64,000 nt of DNA. It comes from Nostoc sp. PCC 7524. Lineage in GTDB: Bacteria; Cyanobacteriota; Cyanobacteriia; Cyanobacteriales; Nostocaceae. Location: positions 930,001 to 994,000 of the forward strand of contig NC_019684.1 in the NCBI RefSeq assembly GCF_000316645.1, written 5' to 3'. The notes beneath the pieces were generated by a model. That model worked only from the letters and a program-made list of their open reading frames with translations, was not told the DNA's origin and ran no database searches. Both the position numbers and the translations under genes were made by a program. Below, one piece after another: positions 1 to 7,916 of the stretch (position 1 is the stretch's first letter; each line of letters starts with the position of its first letter).

Positions 1-1
1 C

Positions 2-253
2 ATTGTCTTAGTGGCTGGTTTACTATCACTGGTTGCCTCAGCTTGGCCTGATGGCTTAGAAAAGGTAGCAGAAGACTTAGGCTTTATCGACTTAGCTGAA
101 CAAGTCAGGGTAGCTGTACCAACACCCTTAGCAGACTACGGAATTGAAGGGTTGGGTGTAATTGGTACAAGTATCGCTGGGCTGTTAGGTGCGGCAGTTT
201 GCTTTGTTGTTGCCTTTGGGATAGCCAAAATAGTGAGTCCGAAGAATGCTTAA
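2..253 (+). CDS. PDGLE-domain (CbiN-like) component of a cobalt/nickel ECF transporter, partial at left edge
   Basis: Small membrane protein whose frame is open to the window edge, so the true start is probably outside. It shows a hydrophobic stretch, then the motif PDGLEKVAEDLGF that defines the PDGLE family, a short extracytoplasmic loop, and a C-terminal membrane helix (about GLGVIGTSIAGLLGAAVCFV in the visible part). PDGLE proteins take the place of CbiN beside CbiM in ECF importers for Co2+ or Ni2+. The two following genes encode the transmembrane CbiQ-like and ATPase CbiO-like parts of the same importer, which supports this role. CbiM itself would lie to the left of the window. The metal cannot be told from sequence. 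Confidence 0.8.
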   Translation: MVLVAGLLSLVASAWPDGLEKVAEDLGFIDLAEQVRVAVPTPLADYGIEGLGVIGTSIAGLLGAAVCFVVAFGIAKIVSPKNA

Positions 254-261
254 TTAGGGGA

Positions 262-295
262 TAGGTGACAGGTGACAGGTGACAGGTGACAGGGA
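262..295. repeat. STRR heptad tandem repeat (GTGACAG)n
   Basis: About four copies of the heptad GTGACAG fill the gap between the PDGLE and cbiQ genes. The same heptad recurs at about 33161-33199 and 55182-55222. Short tandem heptads of this kind are a known feature of Nostoc-type genomes. Confidence 0.85.
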
Positions 296-339
296 AAGAC
301 TAAATCTGATACATCTTAATTTTGAATTTTGAATTGCGT

Positions 340-999
340 ATGGCTTTACCGTTACGCTTGCATCTATCTCTGGTGATTGTTGTTGGAACAGCCTTATTAA
401 AGCATCATGCTTGGTATTGGCTGGGTGTGTATGGTGCGATCGCTCTCATTTGGTTAGCAGTTTTACGCCCACCAATCCGTCAAATGGGAGGACTACTAGG
501 CACAGAATTAATTTTCTTATCTCTAGTCGCCTTACCCTTGGGATGGGAACGAGCCAGTTTTCTTTTAGTTCGTTCTCTTGTCTGTCTCATCACCATGAAT
601 AGTTTTTTATTAACACTACCCCCCCACAGTTTCGGTATCGCCCTCAAGAGTTTACCTGTACCCAACGCTTTAAAGGAAAATTTACTTCTGGCTGGACAAT
701 ACCTAGAAATATTACTAGCGGAAGTCAAACGGATGCAGCGTAGCGCCCAACTCAGAGGACTCAATGGCGCATCTGGCTGGTTGCGCTATGCCAGTGCAGC
801 CATGATTGGCACTTTGTATATCCGCAGTTTGGAAAGGGCAGAACGAGTCTATGGTGCCATGATCCTTCGGGGTTACAACGGGCAATTACCCATAAATTCG
901 ACATTCCAAGCCAAAGAACGTTTTATTTTGCTGATGGCTTGGGCTTTTGCTATTTGTTTTACCCTCAGTTCCTATTGGCACAGTACAGTCGTGATATAG
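340..999 (+). CDS. cbiQ: ECF transporter transmembrane protein, CbiQ family
   Basis: Membrane (T) component that links the ATPase to the substrate-binding membrane subunit of an ECF metal importer. There are hydrophobic segments at the N-terminus and between about residues 70 and 115. They are followed by the cytoplasmic coupling region, with RSAQLRG near residue 140 and AMILRGYNG near residue 180; this pair of Arg-Gly motifs is the family signature that docks on CbiO. A final membrane helix closes the protein. I chose ATG 340. A TTG at 322 lies in AT-rich intergenic-type repeat and is less likely. cbiO follows after only 11 bases, so the genes form one operon. Confidence 0.85.
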   Translation: MALPLRLHLSLVIVVGTALLKHHAWYWLGVYGAIALIWLAVLRPPIRQMGGLLGTELIFLSLVALPLGWERASFLLVRSLVCLITMNSFLLTLPPHSFGIALKSLPVPNALKENLLLAGQYLEILLAEVKRMQRSAQLRGLNGASGWLRYASAAMIGTLYIRSLERAERVYGAMILRGYNGQLPINSTFQAKERFILLMAWAFAICFTLSSYWHSTVVI

Positions 1000-1010
1000 A
1001 GTTGTGAATT

Positions 1011-1775
1011 TTGAAATCTTTGACTTCTCACCCCCAACCTTTCACCCATAATCCCCACGCTGGCATAGTGGAGGTAAAAAACTTAGTGTATGCCTATCCG
1101 CACCAAGAACCTGTATTACAAAATATTTCTTTTACTTTAAATGCAGGCGATCGCGTGGCATTGATGGGTGCAACTGGTTCTGGTAAAAGCACCTTATTAG
1201 AAAACCTCATTGGCTTAAAACAGCCGCATTCAGGCAAAATATGGATTAATCATATCCCTTTAGAAGCCAAAACCTTACCCCAAGTCCGGCGATACATCGG
1301 CTTTGGCTTTCAAGATGCCAACGACCAATTATTTATGCCCACTATCTTAGAAGATATTACCTTTGGTCCACGCAATTACGGTGTACCAACAGCCATAGCT
1401 AGCGATCGCGCCCACCAATTATTAGCAGATTTTGGTCTAGCAGCCTACGCCAACCGTTCCGCCCACGAACTATCCGGGGGACAAAGACGACTAGCAGCCC
1501 TCGCTGCAATTTTGGCACTAGAGCCAACAATTTTGATTTTAGATGAGCCAACAACAGGATTAGATCCCGCATGGCGGCGACACTTGGCGCAAGTATTATT
1601 AAATCTACCAGTGCAAGTCATATTAATTGCTTCCCATGAATTACATTGGTTAGGTAAAGTAACTCATAGAGCTTTGGTACTATCTGGTGGTAGCATCGCC
1701 ATCGACAGTGAAATTCAACCACTGTTACAAGACGGGGAAACTTTAGAACAATTAGGTTTACCCATAGGTTGGTAA
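1011..1775 (+). CDS. cbiO: ECF transporter ATP-binding protein, CbiO family
   Basis: ABC ATPase that powers the cobalt/nickel importer from the cytoplasmic side. It shows Walker A (GATGSGKST, about residue 55), Q-loop region (GFGFQDANDQL), ABC signature (LSGGQRRL, about residue 155), Walker B (ILILDEPTTGLD) and the switch His in IASHEL. The length of 254 residues is normal for a single-domain CbiO. The start is uncertain: TTG 1011 fits the tight spacing after cbiQ. The conserved domain begins at about residue 20, just after a GTG at 1068. It is co-transcribed with cbiQ. Confidence 0.88.
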   Translation: MKSLTSHPQPFTHNPHAGIVEVKNLVYAYPHQEPVLQNISFTLNAGDRVALMGATGSGKSTLLENLIGLKQPHSGKIWINHIPLEAKTLPQVRRYIGFGFQDANDQLFMPTILEDITFGPRNYGVPTAIASDRAHQLLADFGLAAYANRSAHELSGGQRRLAALAAILALEPTILILDEPTTGLDPAWRRHLAQVLLNLPVQVILIASHELHWLGKVTHRALVLSGGSIAIDSEIQPLLQDGETLEQLGLPIGW

Positions 1776-1895
1776 GTGTTATGACTGTAACTGCCACAGA
1801 CAGTCCCTGTTCACCATTAAAGCCACTCCTACTACTCCCCACAGGCTACAAGAGCCTGATACCCTCTTAACTAAGAGTTGAAATCTGGGGAATTT

Positions 1896-2726
1896 ATGGT
1901 TAACGCCCAAGAGATTAAATTGCTAGTTGTCGATATAGACGGCACTATTTCAGGAGAGTCAAATACTGTTAGTCAGGCTGTCAAGGAAGCGATCGCCGCA
2001 GTCCAAGCTAAAGGTATACCAGTCGCGATCGCCACTGGTAGAATGTATCGCTCGGCGTTACGCTTTCACCAAGAGTTAAATTCTACTCTGCCGCTTATGG
2101 CCTATCAGGGGGCTTGGATTCAAGATCCCACTAGCCAAACAATTCATCAACATCTACCTGTATCTAGAGATGTTGCCGAGCAGCTACTAGACTATTTTGA
2201 ACAGCCAACGCTGCGATCGCTGCTCTCTGTTCATTTCTACATCAATGATCAGCTGTATGTCCGGGAAGTCACCCCAGAAACTCAAGCCTATGCCGCCCGT
2301 TCTGGGATTACTCCCATTGCTGTAGGAGATTTGCGCCAAACTCTCTCTAATGAACCTACCAAGATTTTAGCCCTCTGTGACGATACCACTGTGATCACAG
2401 ATTTACTAGGCAATTTACGCCGCCAGTACACTCCGGCTGAACTGTATATGACAACCTCCGTCGCCACTTTCTTTGAAGCTACCAATGCCGTTGTTAACAA
2501 AGGTAATGCTGTACGTTACCTCGCAGAAGAAATCTTGGGGTTAAAAAGTCACAATGTCATGACTATTGGCGATAACTTCAATGATTTAGAAATGCTGCAA
2601 TATGCCGGTATTGGTGTGGCCATGGGAAATGCACCGGAGGATGTGCAGGCGATCGCTAATTGGGTAGCTCCTAGTGTAGAGGTAGATGGAGTAGCTACTG
2701 CGATTGAAAAATTTCTACTGTCTTAA
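1896..2726 (+). CDS. HAD-superfamily hydrolase, Cof type
   Basis: Cytoplasmic phosphatase of the HAD IIB (Cof-like) subfamily. Motif I is VVDIDGT near the N-terminus, where the first Asp is the nucleophile. Motif II lies in VAIATGR. Motif III includes a Lys in VNKGNAV. Motif IV is GDNFNDLEML, which binds Mg2+. The C2-type cap lies between motifs II and III. Members dephosphorylate sugar phosphates, flavin or pyridoxal phosphate; the substrate cannot be told here. ATG 1896 is preceded by GGGG at suitable spacing and is preferred over TTG 1878. The gene stands alone. Confidence 0.85.
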   Translation: MVNAQEIKLLVVDIDGTISGESNTVSQAVKEAIAAVQAKGIPVAIATGRMYRSALRFHQELNSTLPLMAYQGAWIQDPTSQTIHQHLPVSRDVAEQLLDYFEQPTLRSLLSVHFYINDQLYVREVTPETQAYAARSGITPIAVGDLRQTLSNEPTKILALCDDTTVITDLLGNLRRQYTPAELYMTTSVATFFEATNAVVNKGNAVRYLAEEILGLKSHNVMTIGDNFNDLEMLQYAGIGVAMGNAPEDVQAIANWVAPSVEVDGVATAIEKFLLS

Positions 2727-2750
2727 GAAGACTCACTAAAATCAGAAAGA

Positions 2751-2783
2751 ACACCGACGACTGGCCGTGTTTCGTCTCGGTGT
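2751..2783 (+). other. Stem-loop followed by a CTCCTCACAC motif
   Basis: ACACCGA (2751-2757) pairs with TCGGTGT (2777-2783) downstream of the HAD gene. There is no T-run, so it is not a clear terminator. About 12 bases further on, the sequence reads CTCCTCACACACC, which resembles the conserved single-stranded core of the cyanobacterial small RNA Yfr1. The second, 3' hairpin of Yfr1 is not apparent. Confidence 0.3.
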
Positions 2784-3015
2784 CCTTGCTGGTTCGCTCC
2801 TCACACACCTGCTAATATAACCGAGGTCAATCATTGAGTCAATACCTAGTTATAAAAGTTTTTCTTTTCTTGCTCAGAAACAACACTGATCATTGACACA
2901 AAGTAGGAAAACCCAATTGTGCGGGTGTGATTGCAGGAGCGGAATCTAGAGTTAGCAAAACACAGTAACAAGATTTCACTTCCGACTGGAGTTATAAAAT
3001 TAGCTGTATCGAAAG

Positions 3016-3882
3016 TTATAGCTCCCAAGGTGCGATCGCTCCTAATTTGTTGACTAGCAAAAATCTCAAAACTGACTGCGTGATCATCAACAATCCCAAT
3101 CTTGCTTGGGTTAGTTCTGGTAAAGCCGTTTTGACTGCACCCCAAATGCGACACTGACACCAAAAATCCTCAAAAGCTTGACTCAAATCTAGTCCTACTT
3201 TTTCCCAGTTGATCCTATCCCCATGATCAGGAAACTCTAATTCATCTACGGTTTTGACTAATTCCGCAATCAAACGACTCTCAGCTGGATGATTGAGACG
3301 AAGTTTAGCATCACTATTGAGCCAAGGTATGGATGCTGTTGTCGCCAAACTTCCTAGTTGATATTGATCGCTGGGTGTGTGGAGTTGAATCAACCCCTCA
3401 CGGTGAGCCAGCAAAATTAGCGAATAGCAACGCGCATGAGCATATTGAATTGCAAATAAGCGAGATGGATTGTGAAGTTTTTCACGACTTTTCTCATTTT
3501 CCAGTGGCGTTGAGATGTAAATTTTTTTTACAACCAAATTTTGTAACCAAGTAGCTAAAAAAAAGTGACTGACTTCTAAATGAATCCAACCTGGAGGCAC
3601 AATCTGCACATTCAAGGTTTCACCACAGGTATCCGATAGGTGGTTAACAATGGCTCTACCTATCTCTAAAGCATCTTGATTATGAGATTTTGCTAGCTGC
3701 AAAGCTAAACCTGAAATATACAGAACCCGCTCACTGTCTCTAGCTCTATGTAGAGGTATCTTTCTATTTTGTAGATGTAGCTTTTCCCTACACTGATCGT
3801 AAGCATCTAGAGCAGTTAGTAAATAACCGTATACTAACTGCTTAATAGCAGTATTTTTACTTATTAATCGATTGTCGTACAC
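3016..3882 (-). CDS. DALR anticodon-binding domain protein: ArgRS-like N- and C-terminal domains without the catalytic core
   Basis: Protein of 288 residues that looks like arginyl-tRNA synthetase with the middle removed. Residues about 50-120 resemble the ArgRS N-terminal additional domain (GLALQLAKSH, EIGRAIVNHLS, VPPGWIHLEVS, then a WL pair). The last 90 residues match the DALR domain (SRLIAELVKTVDELEF, then QARLGLLMITQSVLRFLL and a final GAIAPWEL). No HIGH or KMSKS motif is present, so it cannot form the aminoacyl-adenylate. It may bind tRNA or act as an accessory or regulatory factor; this is inference. The start is GTG 3882. There is no operon partner; the next gene upstream is on the other strand. 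Confidence 0.75.
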   Translation of the reverse strand: MYDNRLISKNTAIKQLVYGYLLTALDAYDQCREKLHLQNRKIPLHRARDSERVLYISGLALQLAKSHNQDALEIGRAIVNHLSDTCGETLNVQIVPPGWIHLEVSHFFLATWLQNLVVKKIYISTPLENEKSREKLHNPSRLFAIQYAHARCYSLILLAHREGLIQLHTPSDQYQLGSLATTASIPWLNSDAKLRLNHPAESRLIAELVKTVDELEFPDHGDRINWEKVGLDLSQAFEDFWCQCRIWGAVKTALPELTQARLGLLMITQSVLRFLLVNKLGAIAPWEL

Positions 3883-4155
3883 TTAGCTTTTCGTTAAAAG
3901 CACTGTCGCGGAAATTACTGGCATATCTGTCATCTCTCTGAAGATATAATATTCTTCTGTAAGGAGAAAAATGAGATTAGCATAAAATTTGATAAATATT
4001 CGATGAATAATATGTAAACTTTACTACCATCATTGTACAGTAAGAAGTATAACAAAATAGTAGGGCGCAAATTGCTCTCTACTTTTTGGATGGCTGGCGC
4101 TGTTAGGCGTTAAGCCTACTTCAAAAAACACAAAGACACTCCTTGCACTTTTTTT
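3883..4155. other. AT-rich divergent intergenic region
   Basis: Lies between the divergently transcribed DALR-domain gene and the Crp-type regulator and must hold both promoters. I see no strong terminator, palindrome or small gene in it. Confidence 0.4.
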
Positions 4156-4914
4156 ATGTCGTCTTTGTCTTCAGCCGAACGCTCTTTGTTACCTATGCAA
4201 TCTCCATCCTCCTTTTCTGAGGCATCACGCCCTTTTCTAACTTGGCAACGCATTCTTGACTGGGCTCAAGAACACTATCGCTGCCGCACCTTTAGCAAAG
4301 ATGAACGCATTCCAGCCCGGCCTGGTTTGCTGTACTTGGTGCAAAGGGGTGCGATCCGCATGGTAGGAACCGCCCAGGTTAGTGCTACTGCGAGCCAGTT
4401 AACATCTCGACGCATCAACAGAACTCCAGAAGAAGCTTTCTTGGGTTTTGTAGGAGCAGGACAGCCATTTGAAATCGTGGCTCAGTCGCCATTCACCCTG
4501 CAAGCATACGCTCATGTTGACCAAACAGCAGTGCTATGGATGTACTGGCATGATTTAGATAACTGGCCTCACTTCCGTCGGGAAGTTATGGATGCCTTCA
4601 GATACCAGCACCAGCGTAAACTTTTGTGGCTGAGTGCCTTGGGGCAACGGCGCACCATTGACCGACTCTTAGGATTCCTCACTTTGCTAATTGAGGAATA
4701 CGGAGAGCCTGCCATGAGCGAAACCGACCCCGATGTGATTCGTGGCTATTGTTTGCCTTTCCCCCTTACCCATGCCCAAATCGGTAGTGCGATTGGTTCC
4801 ACCCGTGTAACCGTCACCCGCTTAATGGGCAAGTTACGTCAACGCGGCTTAATTCTTACCCAAGGGGATAATCTGATTTGCTTGCCAGCAGAGTCGATTA
4901 ATAGAGCCAGCTAA
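4156..4914 (+). CDS. Crp/Fnr-family transcriptional regulator
   Basis: DNA-binding regulator of 252 residues. The N-terminal half is a degenerate cyclic-nucleotide-binding beta roll (about residues 35-140: YRCRTFSKDERIPARPG, LYLVQRGAIRM, FVGAGQPFEI). The C-terminal winged helix is clear at about residues 195-240 (LTHAQIGSAIGSTRVTVTRL), with the TRVTVTR recognition helix typical of Crp proteins. Residues binding cAMP in E. coli CRP are not evident, so the ligand is unknown. It differs from NtcA in its longer N-terminus. It is followed by the structured region before rbcR. Confidence 0.85.
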   Translation: MSSLSSAERSLLPMQSPSSFSEASRPFLTWQRILDWAQEHYRCRTFSKDERIPARPGLLYLVQRGAIRMVGTAQVSATASQLTSRRINRTPEEAFLGFVGAGQPFEIVAQSPFTLQAYAHVDQTAVLWMYWHDLDNWPHFRREVMDAFRYQHQRKLLWLSALGQRRTIDRLLGFLTLLIEEYGEPAMSETDPDVIRGYCLPFPLTHAQIGSAIGSTRVTVTRLMGKLRQRGLILTQGDNLICLPAESINRAS

Positions 4915-4948
4915 AGTATTATTGACTGTCTTATGGGCATCTACGGTT

Positions 4949-5105
4949 GGGAACTGCCGCTCTGGCTATCAGCAATAGCAAACAGATGTCGGTGAGTTGT
5001 GATGGTCAAACTTAGGTAATCAGTTCCTGCCCCCGATTCAGTCAGCAGTAAGTCAGCGCCAGCAACACTCGCTTACTGCTAAGTTTAAAAAAATCTGTTT
5101 GACCA
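4949..5105 (+). ncRNA. Candidate structured RNA or cis-element, nested and alternative stems
   Basis: Nested complementary arms: AAACAGAT (4980-4987) with ATCTGTTT (5093-5100); AAACTT (5008-5013) with AAGTTT (5081-5086); AGCAGTAAG (5044-5052) with CTTACTGCT (5072-5080). Two further pairings compete with these: GGAACTG (4950-4956) with CAGTTCC (5021-5027), and GGTCAAAC (5004-5011) with GTTTGACC (5098-5105). I do not recognise a known RNA family. The strand is not determined. Confidence 0.3.
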
Positions 5106-5143
5106 CCACAAACAGATTATGCAATCGGGCAGATTTCTAGTGA

Positions 5144-5278
5144 AAAGGCCTCAATGTTCAATTTGTTCCATTGATCAAGGCAATTAGGGAGGACGAATCG
5201 TTCTTGGTATGGAACAGGTTATAGCCCTGCGTTCGCCCCAACGGCAAGGGCTAGATTGAACATTGAGAAACCGCCTTT
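5144..5278 (+). ncRNA. Candidate multibranched structured RNA
   Basis: A 13 bp perfect stem, CTCAATGTTCAAT (5150-5162) with ATTGAACATTGAG (5255-5267), encloses two hairpins. One closes with GTTCCAT/ATGGAAC and extends inwards through ATCAAG/CTTGGT and AGGACG/CGTTCT. The other closes with TAGCCCT/AGGGCTA around 5222-5253. AAAGGC and GCCTTT flank the outer stem. The result is a three-way junction of about 130 nt. No coding frame or known family was recognised. Confidence 0.35.
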
Positions 5279-5285
5279 GATTAAT

Positions 5286-5311
5286 AGACCATCGTCCATA
5301 GTCAATGGTCT
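5286..5311. other. Hairpin AGACCAT/ATGGTCT
   Basis: A 7 bp stem with a 12-base loop directly after the structured candidate. There is no T-run on the plus strand, so a terminator role is uncertain. Confidence 0.3.
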
Positions 5312-5363
5312 AAAGTGCAAAGTAAAACTTATCACTAAATTAATAAAGATTTTTTAATAACAC

Positions 5364-5487
5364 AGGACTTACGCAGGTGTCACACTCAACCTATCTTGTA
5401 GGGTGCGTCAGATTAGAGTTTTTCGCTATTCTCAAAAGATTCTTGGCATCTGACGCACCCTCTGAATGTGCCGATTGCGTAAGTCCT
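5364..5487. repeat. Nested repeat: outer AGGACTTACGCA inverted repeat enclosing a GGGTGCGTCAG element
   Basis: Outer arms AGGACTTACGCA (5364-5375) and TGCGTAAGTCCT (5476-5487) are exact inverted copies. Inside, 5400-5461 is a 62 bp element with 13 bp inverted ends AGGGTGCGTCAGA/TCTGACGCACCCT. The inner element is one of five copies in the window, the others being at 22220, 36112, 44890 and 63919. Part of the outer arm recurs inside the 3' end of cofH near 58941. Confidence 0.85.
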
Positions 5488-5544
5488 ATAACAGTATGAG
5501 GTTTGAATACTGAAGATATATTTGTCGCCATATTAGAGTTACTT

Positions 5545-5592
5545 AGTCAATAGTCAATAGTGATTATTGACTATTGACCATTGACTTATTGA
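5545..5592. repeat. GTCAATA-type heptad repeat with dyad symmetry at the 3' end of rbcR
   Basis: Direct copies of GTCAATA are followed by inverted copies TATTGAC, so the tract can fold into a long hairpin immediately downstream of the rbcR stop. It may act in transcription end or transcript stability; this is inference. Confidence 0.55.
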
Positions 5593-6606
5593 CTAATCCT
5601 CTTCAGCAGAATTCGGTAACACTGCATCTAGTGCGCTGACCACTAATTTTTTCTGTGTCAATTTCAACACATCCTGATTCCAGTCAGGCGTAGCAAACTG
5701 GGGCAATATTTCTTGACTAAAAGCTTCGGCTGCTTTGGAACGATAGCGATTAGGATTACAGATTAGCCATAGTGTCCGCTTAACAACAACACCTTCAATG
5801 GGGGTGCAGTGGAGTACACCCATCTGCAATTCTTTGGCGATCGCGCTAGTGGAAACAAAGGCTGCACCCAAACCTGATTGCACAGCATTTTTAATTGCTT
5901 CGATGGAATTGAGTTCCATTTCTATTTTAAAACGCCTAGTATCAAGCTCACAGCGTGCTAGCACCTGATCAATGACTTTGCGAATTGTGGATTGTGAATC
6001 TAAAGCAATGAATTGTAATTTATATAGGTCTTCTTTTTGGATGGTTTCTAGTTTGGCAAAGGGATGAAAGATGGGTAGAATCAACGCCAGTTCATCTTCA
6101 GCGTAGGGAATGATTTCCAAAGATTCTGCCAGTTCCCCAGGGATTTCACCGCCAATAATGGCCAAATCTACCTGACCATTAGCAACACTCCAAGCAGTAC
6201 GTCGGGTCGAGTGGACGTGCAGTTGCACAGCGACATCGGGATATTTTTGACGAAACATCCCAATCATTTTAGGTAAGAGATATGTCCCGGTAGTTTGAGA
6301 AGCACCCACAATTAAAGTGCCACCCTGGAGATTTTGTAAATCCTCAATCGCGCGGCAAGTTTCTTGACACAAACTAAGGATTTTTTCACCGTAACTCAAT
6401 AGTAGATGCCCTGCTTCGGTTAATTGTGCGCGTCGTCCGCCACGGTCGAATAAGGGTACATCCAACTGCCGTTCTAAATTCTGCACTTGCAAGCTGACGG
6501 CAGGTTGGGAGACATAAAGACTATCAGCGGCGCGCTTGAAGCTCCCTTCTACGGCGATCGCTTTGAGAATGCGTAACTGATCTAAAGTGAAAGGAAGGTC
6601 AGACAT
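5593..6606 (-). CDS. rbcR: LysR-type regulator RbcR
   Basis: LysR-family activator of 337 residues, the RbcR/Ycf30 type that controls Rubisco and carbon-assimilation genes in cyanobacteria and plastids. The N-terminal winged helix (about residues 6-65) reads [17 protein letters not shown], then [15 protein letters not shown] linker helix and a periplasmic-binding-like effector domain follow ([15 protein letters not shown] onwards). The conserved first residues [14 protein letters not shown] fix the start at ATG 6606; the frame stays open upstream but without homology. The gene is divergent from the NnrU-like gene and shares a 212-base promoter region with it. Family effectors are NADPH or ribulose 1,5-bisphosphate. 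Confidence 0.9.
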   Translation of the reverse strand: MSDLPFTLDQLRILKAIAVEGSFKRAADSLYVSQPAVSLQVQNLERQLDVPLFDRGGRRAQLTEAGHLLLSYGEKILSLCQETCRAIEDLQNLQGGTLIVGASQTTGTYLLPKMIGMFRQKYPDVAVQLHVHSTRRTAWSVANGQVDLAIIGGEIPGELAESLEIIPYAEDELALILPIFHPFAKLETIQKEDLYKLQFIALDSQSTIRKVIDQVLARCELDTRRFKIEMELNSIEAIKNAVQSGLGAAFVSTSAIAKELQMGVLHCTPIEGVVVKRTLWLICNPNRYRSKAAEAFSQEILPQFATPDWNQDVLKLTQKKLVVSALDAVLPNSAEED

Positions 6607-6758
6607 AAGGCTCAACCCACAAACTTTGAAAGGAGCAACTTTGGCAACCAATCCAGCATCACAGCTAGCAAGCTGGGCATGATTGGTTGCATTTTACACT
6701 TGAAGGCTTAACTCGAAAAAGACAGTACCACAACATTTTGATCAAAGTCCCCTGTGGA

Positions 6759-6772
6759 ATACTTTGTGGTAT
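6759..6772. promoter_or_regulatory. Dyad ATAC-N6-GTAT in the rbcR/NnrU divergent promoter
   Basis: A short dyad symmetric sequence in the gap between the two divergent genes. LysR proteins bind dyads of similar spacing and usually act on their own divergent promoter, so this is a candidate RbcR site. No binding evidence exists here. Confidence 0.3.
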
Positions 6773-6818
6773 TGGTTGTATATACTTAACGTTTCTTTAA
6801 ATAACTTCACCTGTGTTT

Positions 6819-7535
6819 ATGATGCTTAATACTTGGTTAACTCCGAGTCACTTTGTCATGTTGGGGTTACTGTTAACATTTGCGATCGCTCACAGTGGGG
6901 GAGCGGCTTTGCGACCTTGGGCGGAGAAGGTCATTGGTCCAAGGCTTTATCGCATTGTGTTTGCATTAATTAGTTTACCTTTGGCTGTGATTGTCATTAT
7001 TTACTTTTTTAATCACCGTTATGATGGCTTGCAACTTTGGCAGGTACAGGGTGTACCAGGAGTGAAAGCGATCGTTTGGGTGTTATCAGCGATTTCATTT
7101 TTATTTTTGTATCCTGCCACCTTCAATCTACTAGAAATTGCTGCTATTCAAAAGCCCCAAGTACATTTGTATGAGACAGGGATTATCCGTATAACCCGTC
7201 ACCCCCAAATGGTGGGGCAAATAATTTGGTGCCTTGCCCATACATTGTGGTTGGGTACTAGCTTTACCCTAGTGACATCCATTGGCTTAGTTTTGCATCA
7301 TTTATTTGGAGTGTGGCATGGCGATCGCCGTCTGAGTTATCGTTATGGGGAAGCCTTTGAAATAGTAAAACAACGCACTTCTATTATTCCGTTTGTAGCA
7401 ATTATCGATGGTCGCCAGTCGCTTAACTGGCGGGAATTTATTCGTCCTGCTTACCTAGGTGTAGGTATTTTTGTCGCCCTGCTTTGGTGGGCGCATCCCT
7501 TTTTGCTGGTAGCAACTAGCAAAGTAAGTTGGTAG
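6819..7535 (+). CDS. NnrU family membrane protein, Z-ISO-like
   Basis: Integral membrane protein of 238 residues with about six hydrophobic segments. It carries the family motif GIIRITRHPQMVGQIIWCLAH (residues about 125-145) and further conserved His residues (FAIAHSGGAALRP near the start, LVLHHLFGVWHGDRR near residue 165). NnrU proteins are related to plant 15-cis-zeta-carotene isomerase Z-ISO, a haem-b membrane enzyme of carotenoid synthesis, in which His residues bind haem. Whether this copy isomerises carotenes or serves nitric-oxide metabolism is open. ATG 6819 or 6822 is preferred over GTG 6813. It is divergent from rbcR. Confidence 0.8.
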   Translation: MMLNTWLTPSHFVMLGLLLTFAIAHSGGAALRPWAEKVIGPRLYRIVFALISLPLAVIVIIYFFNHRYDGLQLWQVQGVPGVKAIVWVLSAISFLFLYPATFNLLEIAAIQKPQVHLYETGIIRITRHPQMVGQIIWCLAHTLWLGTSFTLVTSIGLVLHHLFGVWHGDRRLSYRYGEAFEIVKQRTSIIPFVAIIDGRQSLNWREFIRPAYLGVGIFVALLWWAHPFLLVATSKVSW

Positions 7536-7803
7536 GTTTATCATGATCCCCAATATCCAAAAAAAATACCAACTTAGTGAAATTTCCTACTTATCAATTG
7601 CTACCAAATCAATGTAGGATGAATGGAAACAGCTGTTAGTGGGGGTACGCTCATTCGTTTTAATCTTGTTTATAGTGGTAGGTCACTGAGCATTTGCTTC
7701 TGTGGGAGAGTATACGGCACAGCATTTAAAATATCCTCTCCAAGAGAGCGTGCCAGGACTTGAAAAGCCAAAAAGCCACCATTACAATCGTTCTGGCTTT
7801 TTT
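7536..7803 (+). other. Intergenic region with a late terminator; possible small RNA
   Basis: No coding frame stands out. It contains complementary runs (GAATG/CATTC; the palindrome AACAGCTGTT; GGAGAG/CTCTCC) and ends in a strong terminator 235 bases after the NnrU-like stop. This fits a long 3' UTR or a separate small RNA. Confidence 0.3.
7770..7803 (+). terminator. Rho-independent terminator
   Basis: AAAAAGCCA (7770-7778) pairs with TGGCTTTTT (7794-7802); the T-run is part of the 3' arm. It lies upstream of the thioredoxin-like gene and separates it from the NnrU-like gene. Confidence 0.8.
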
Positions 7804-7916
7804 GTCACAGCCAAAAGCAATTTTGAAATATAGCTGCTATAAGGCGTTGACTAGCTTGCTAACTTCTTCTGCTGATAGCTAGTTTGATAATAAAACCCTA
7901 TAATTCTAGAGGCGTC

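Noticed and set aside
2846..3163. 105-codon minus-strand frame overlapping the end of the DALR-domain gene
   Set aside because: Composition and position show it is a shadow of the real gene in another frame plus its 3' flank.
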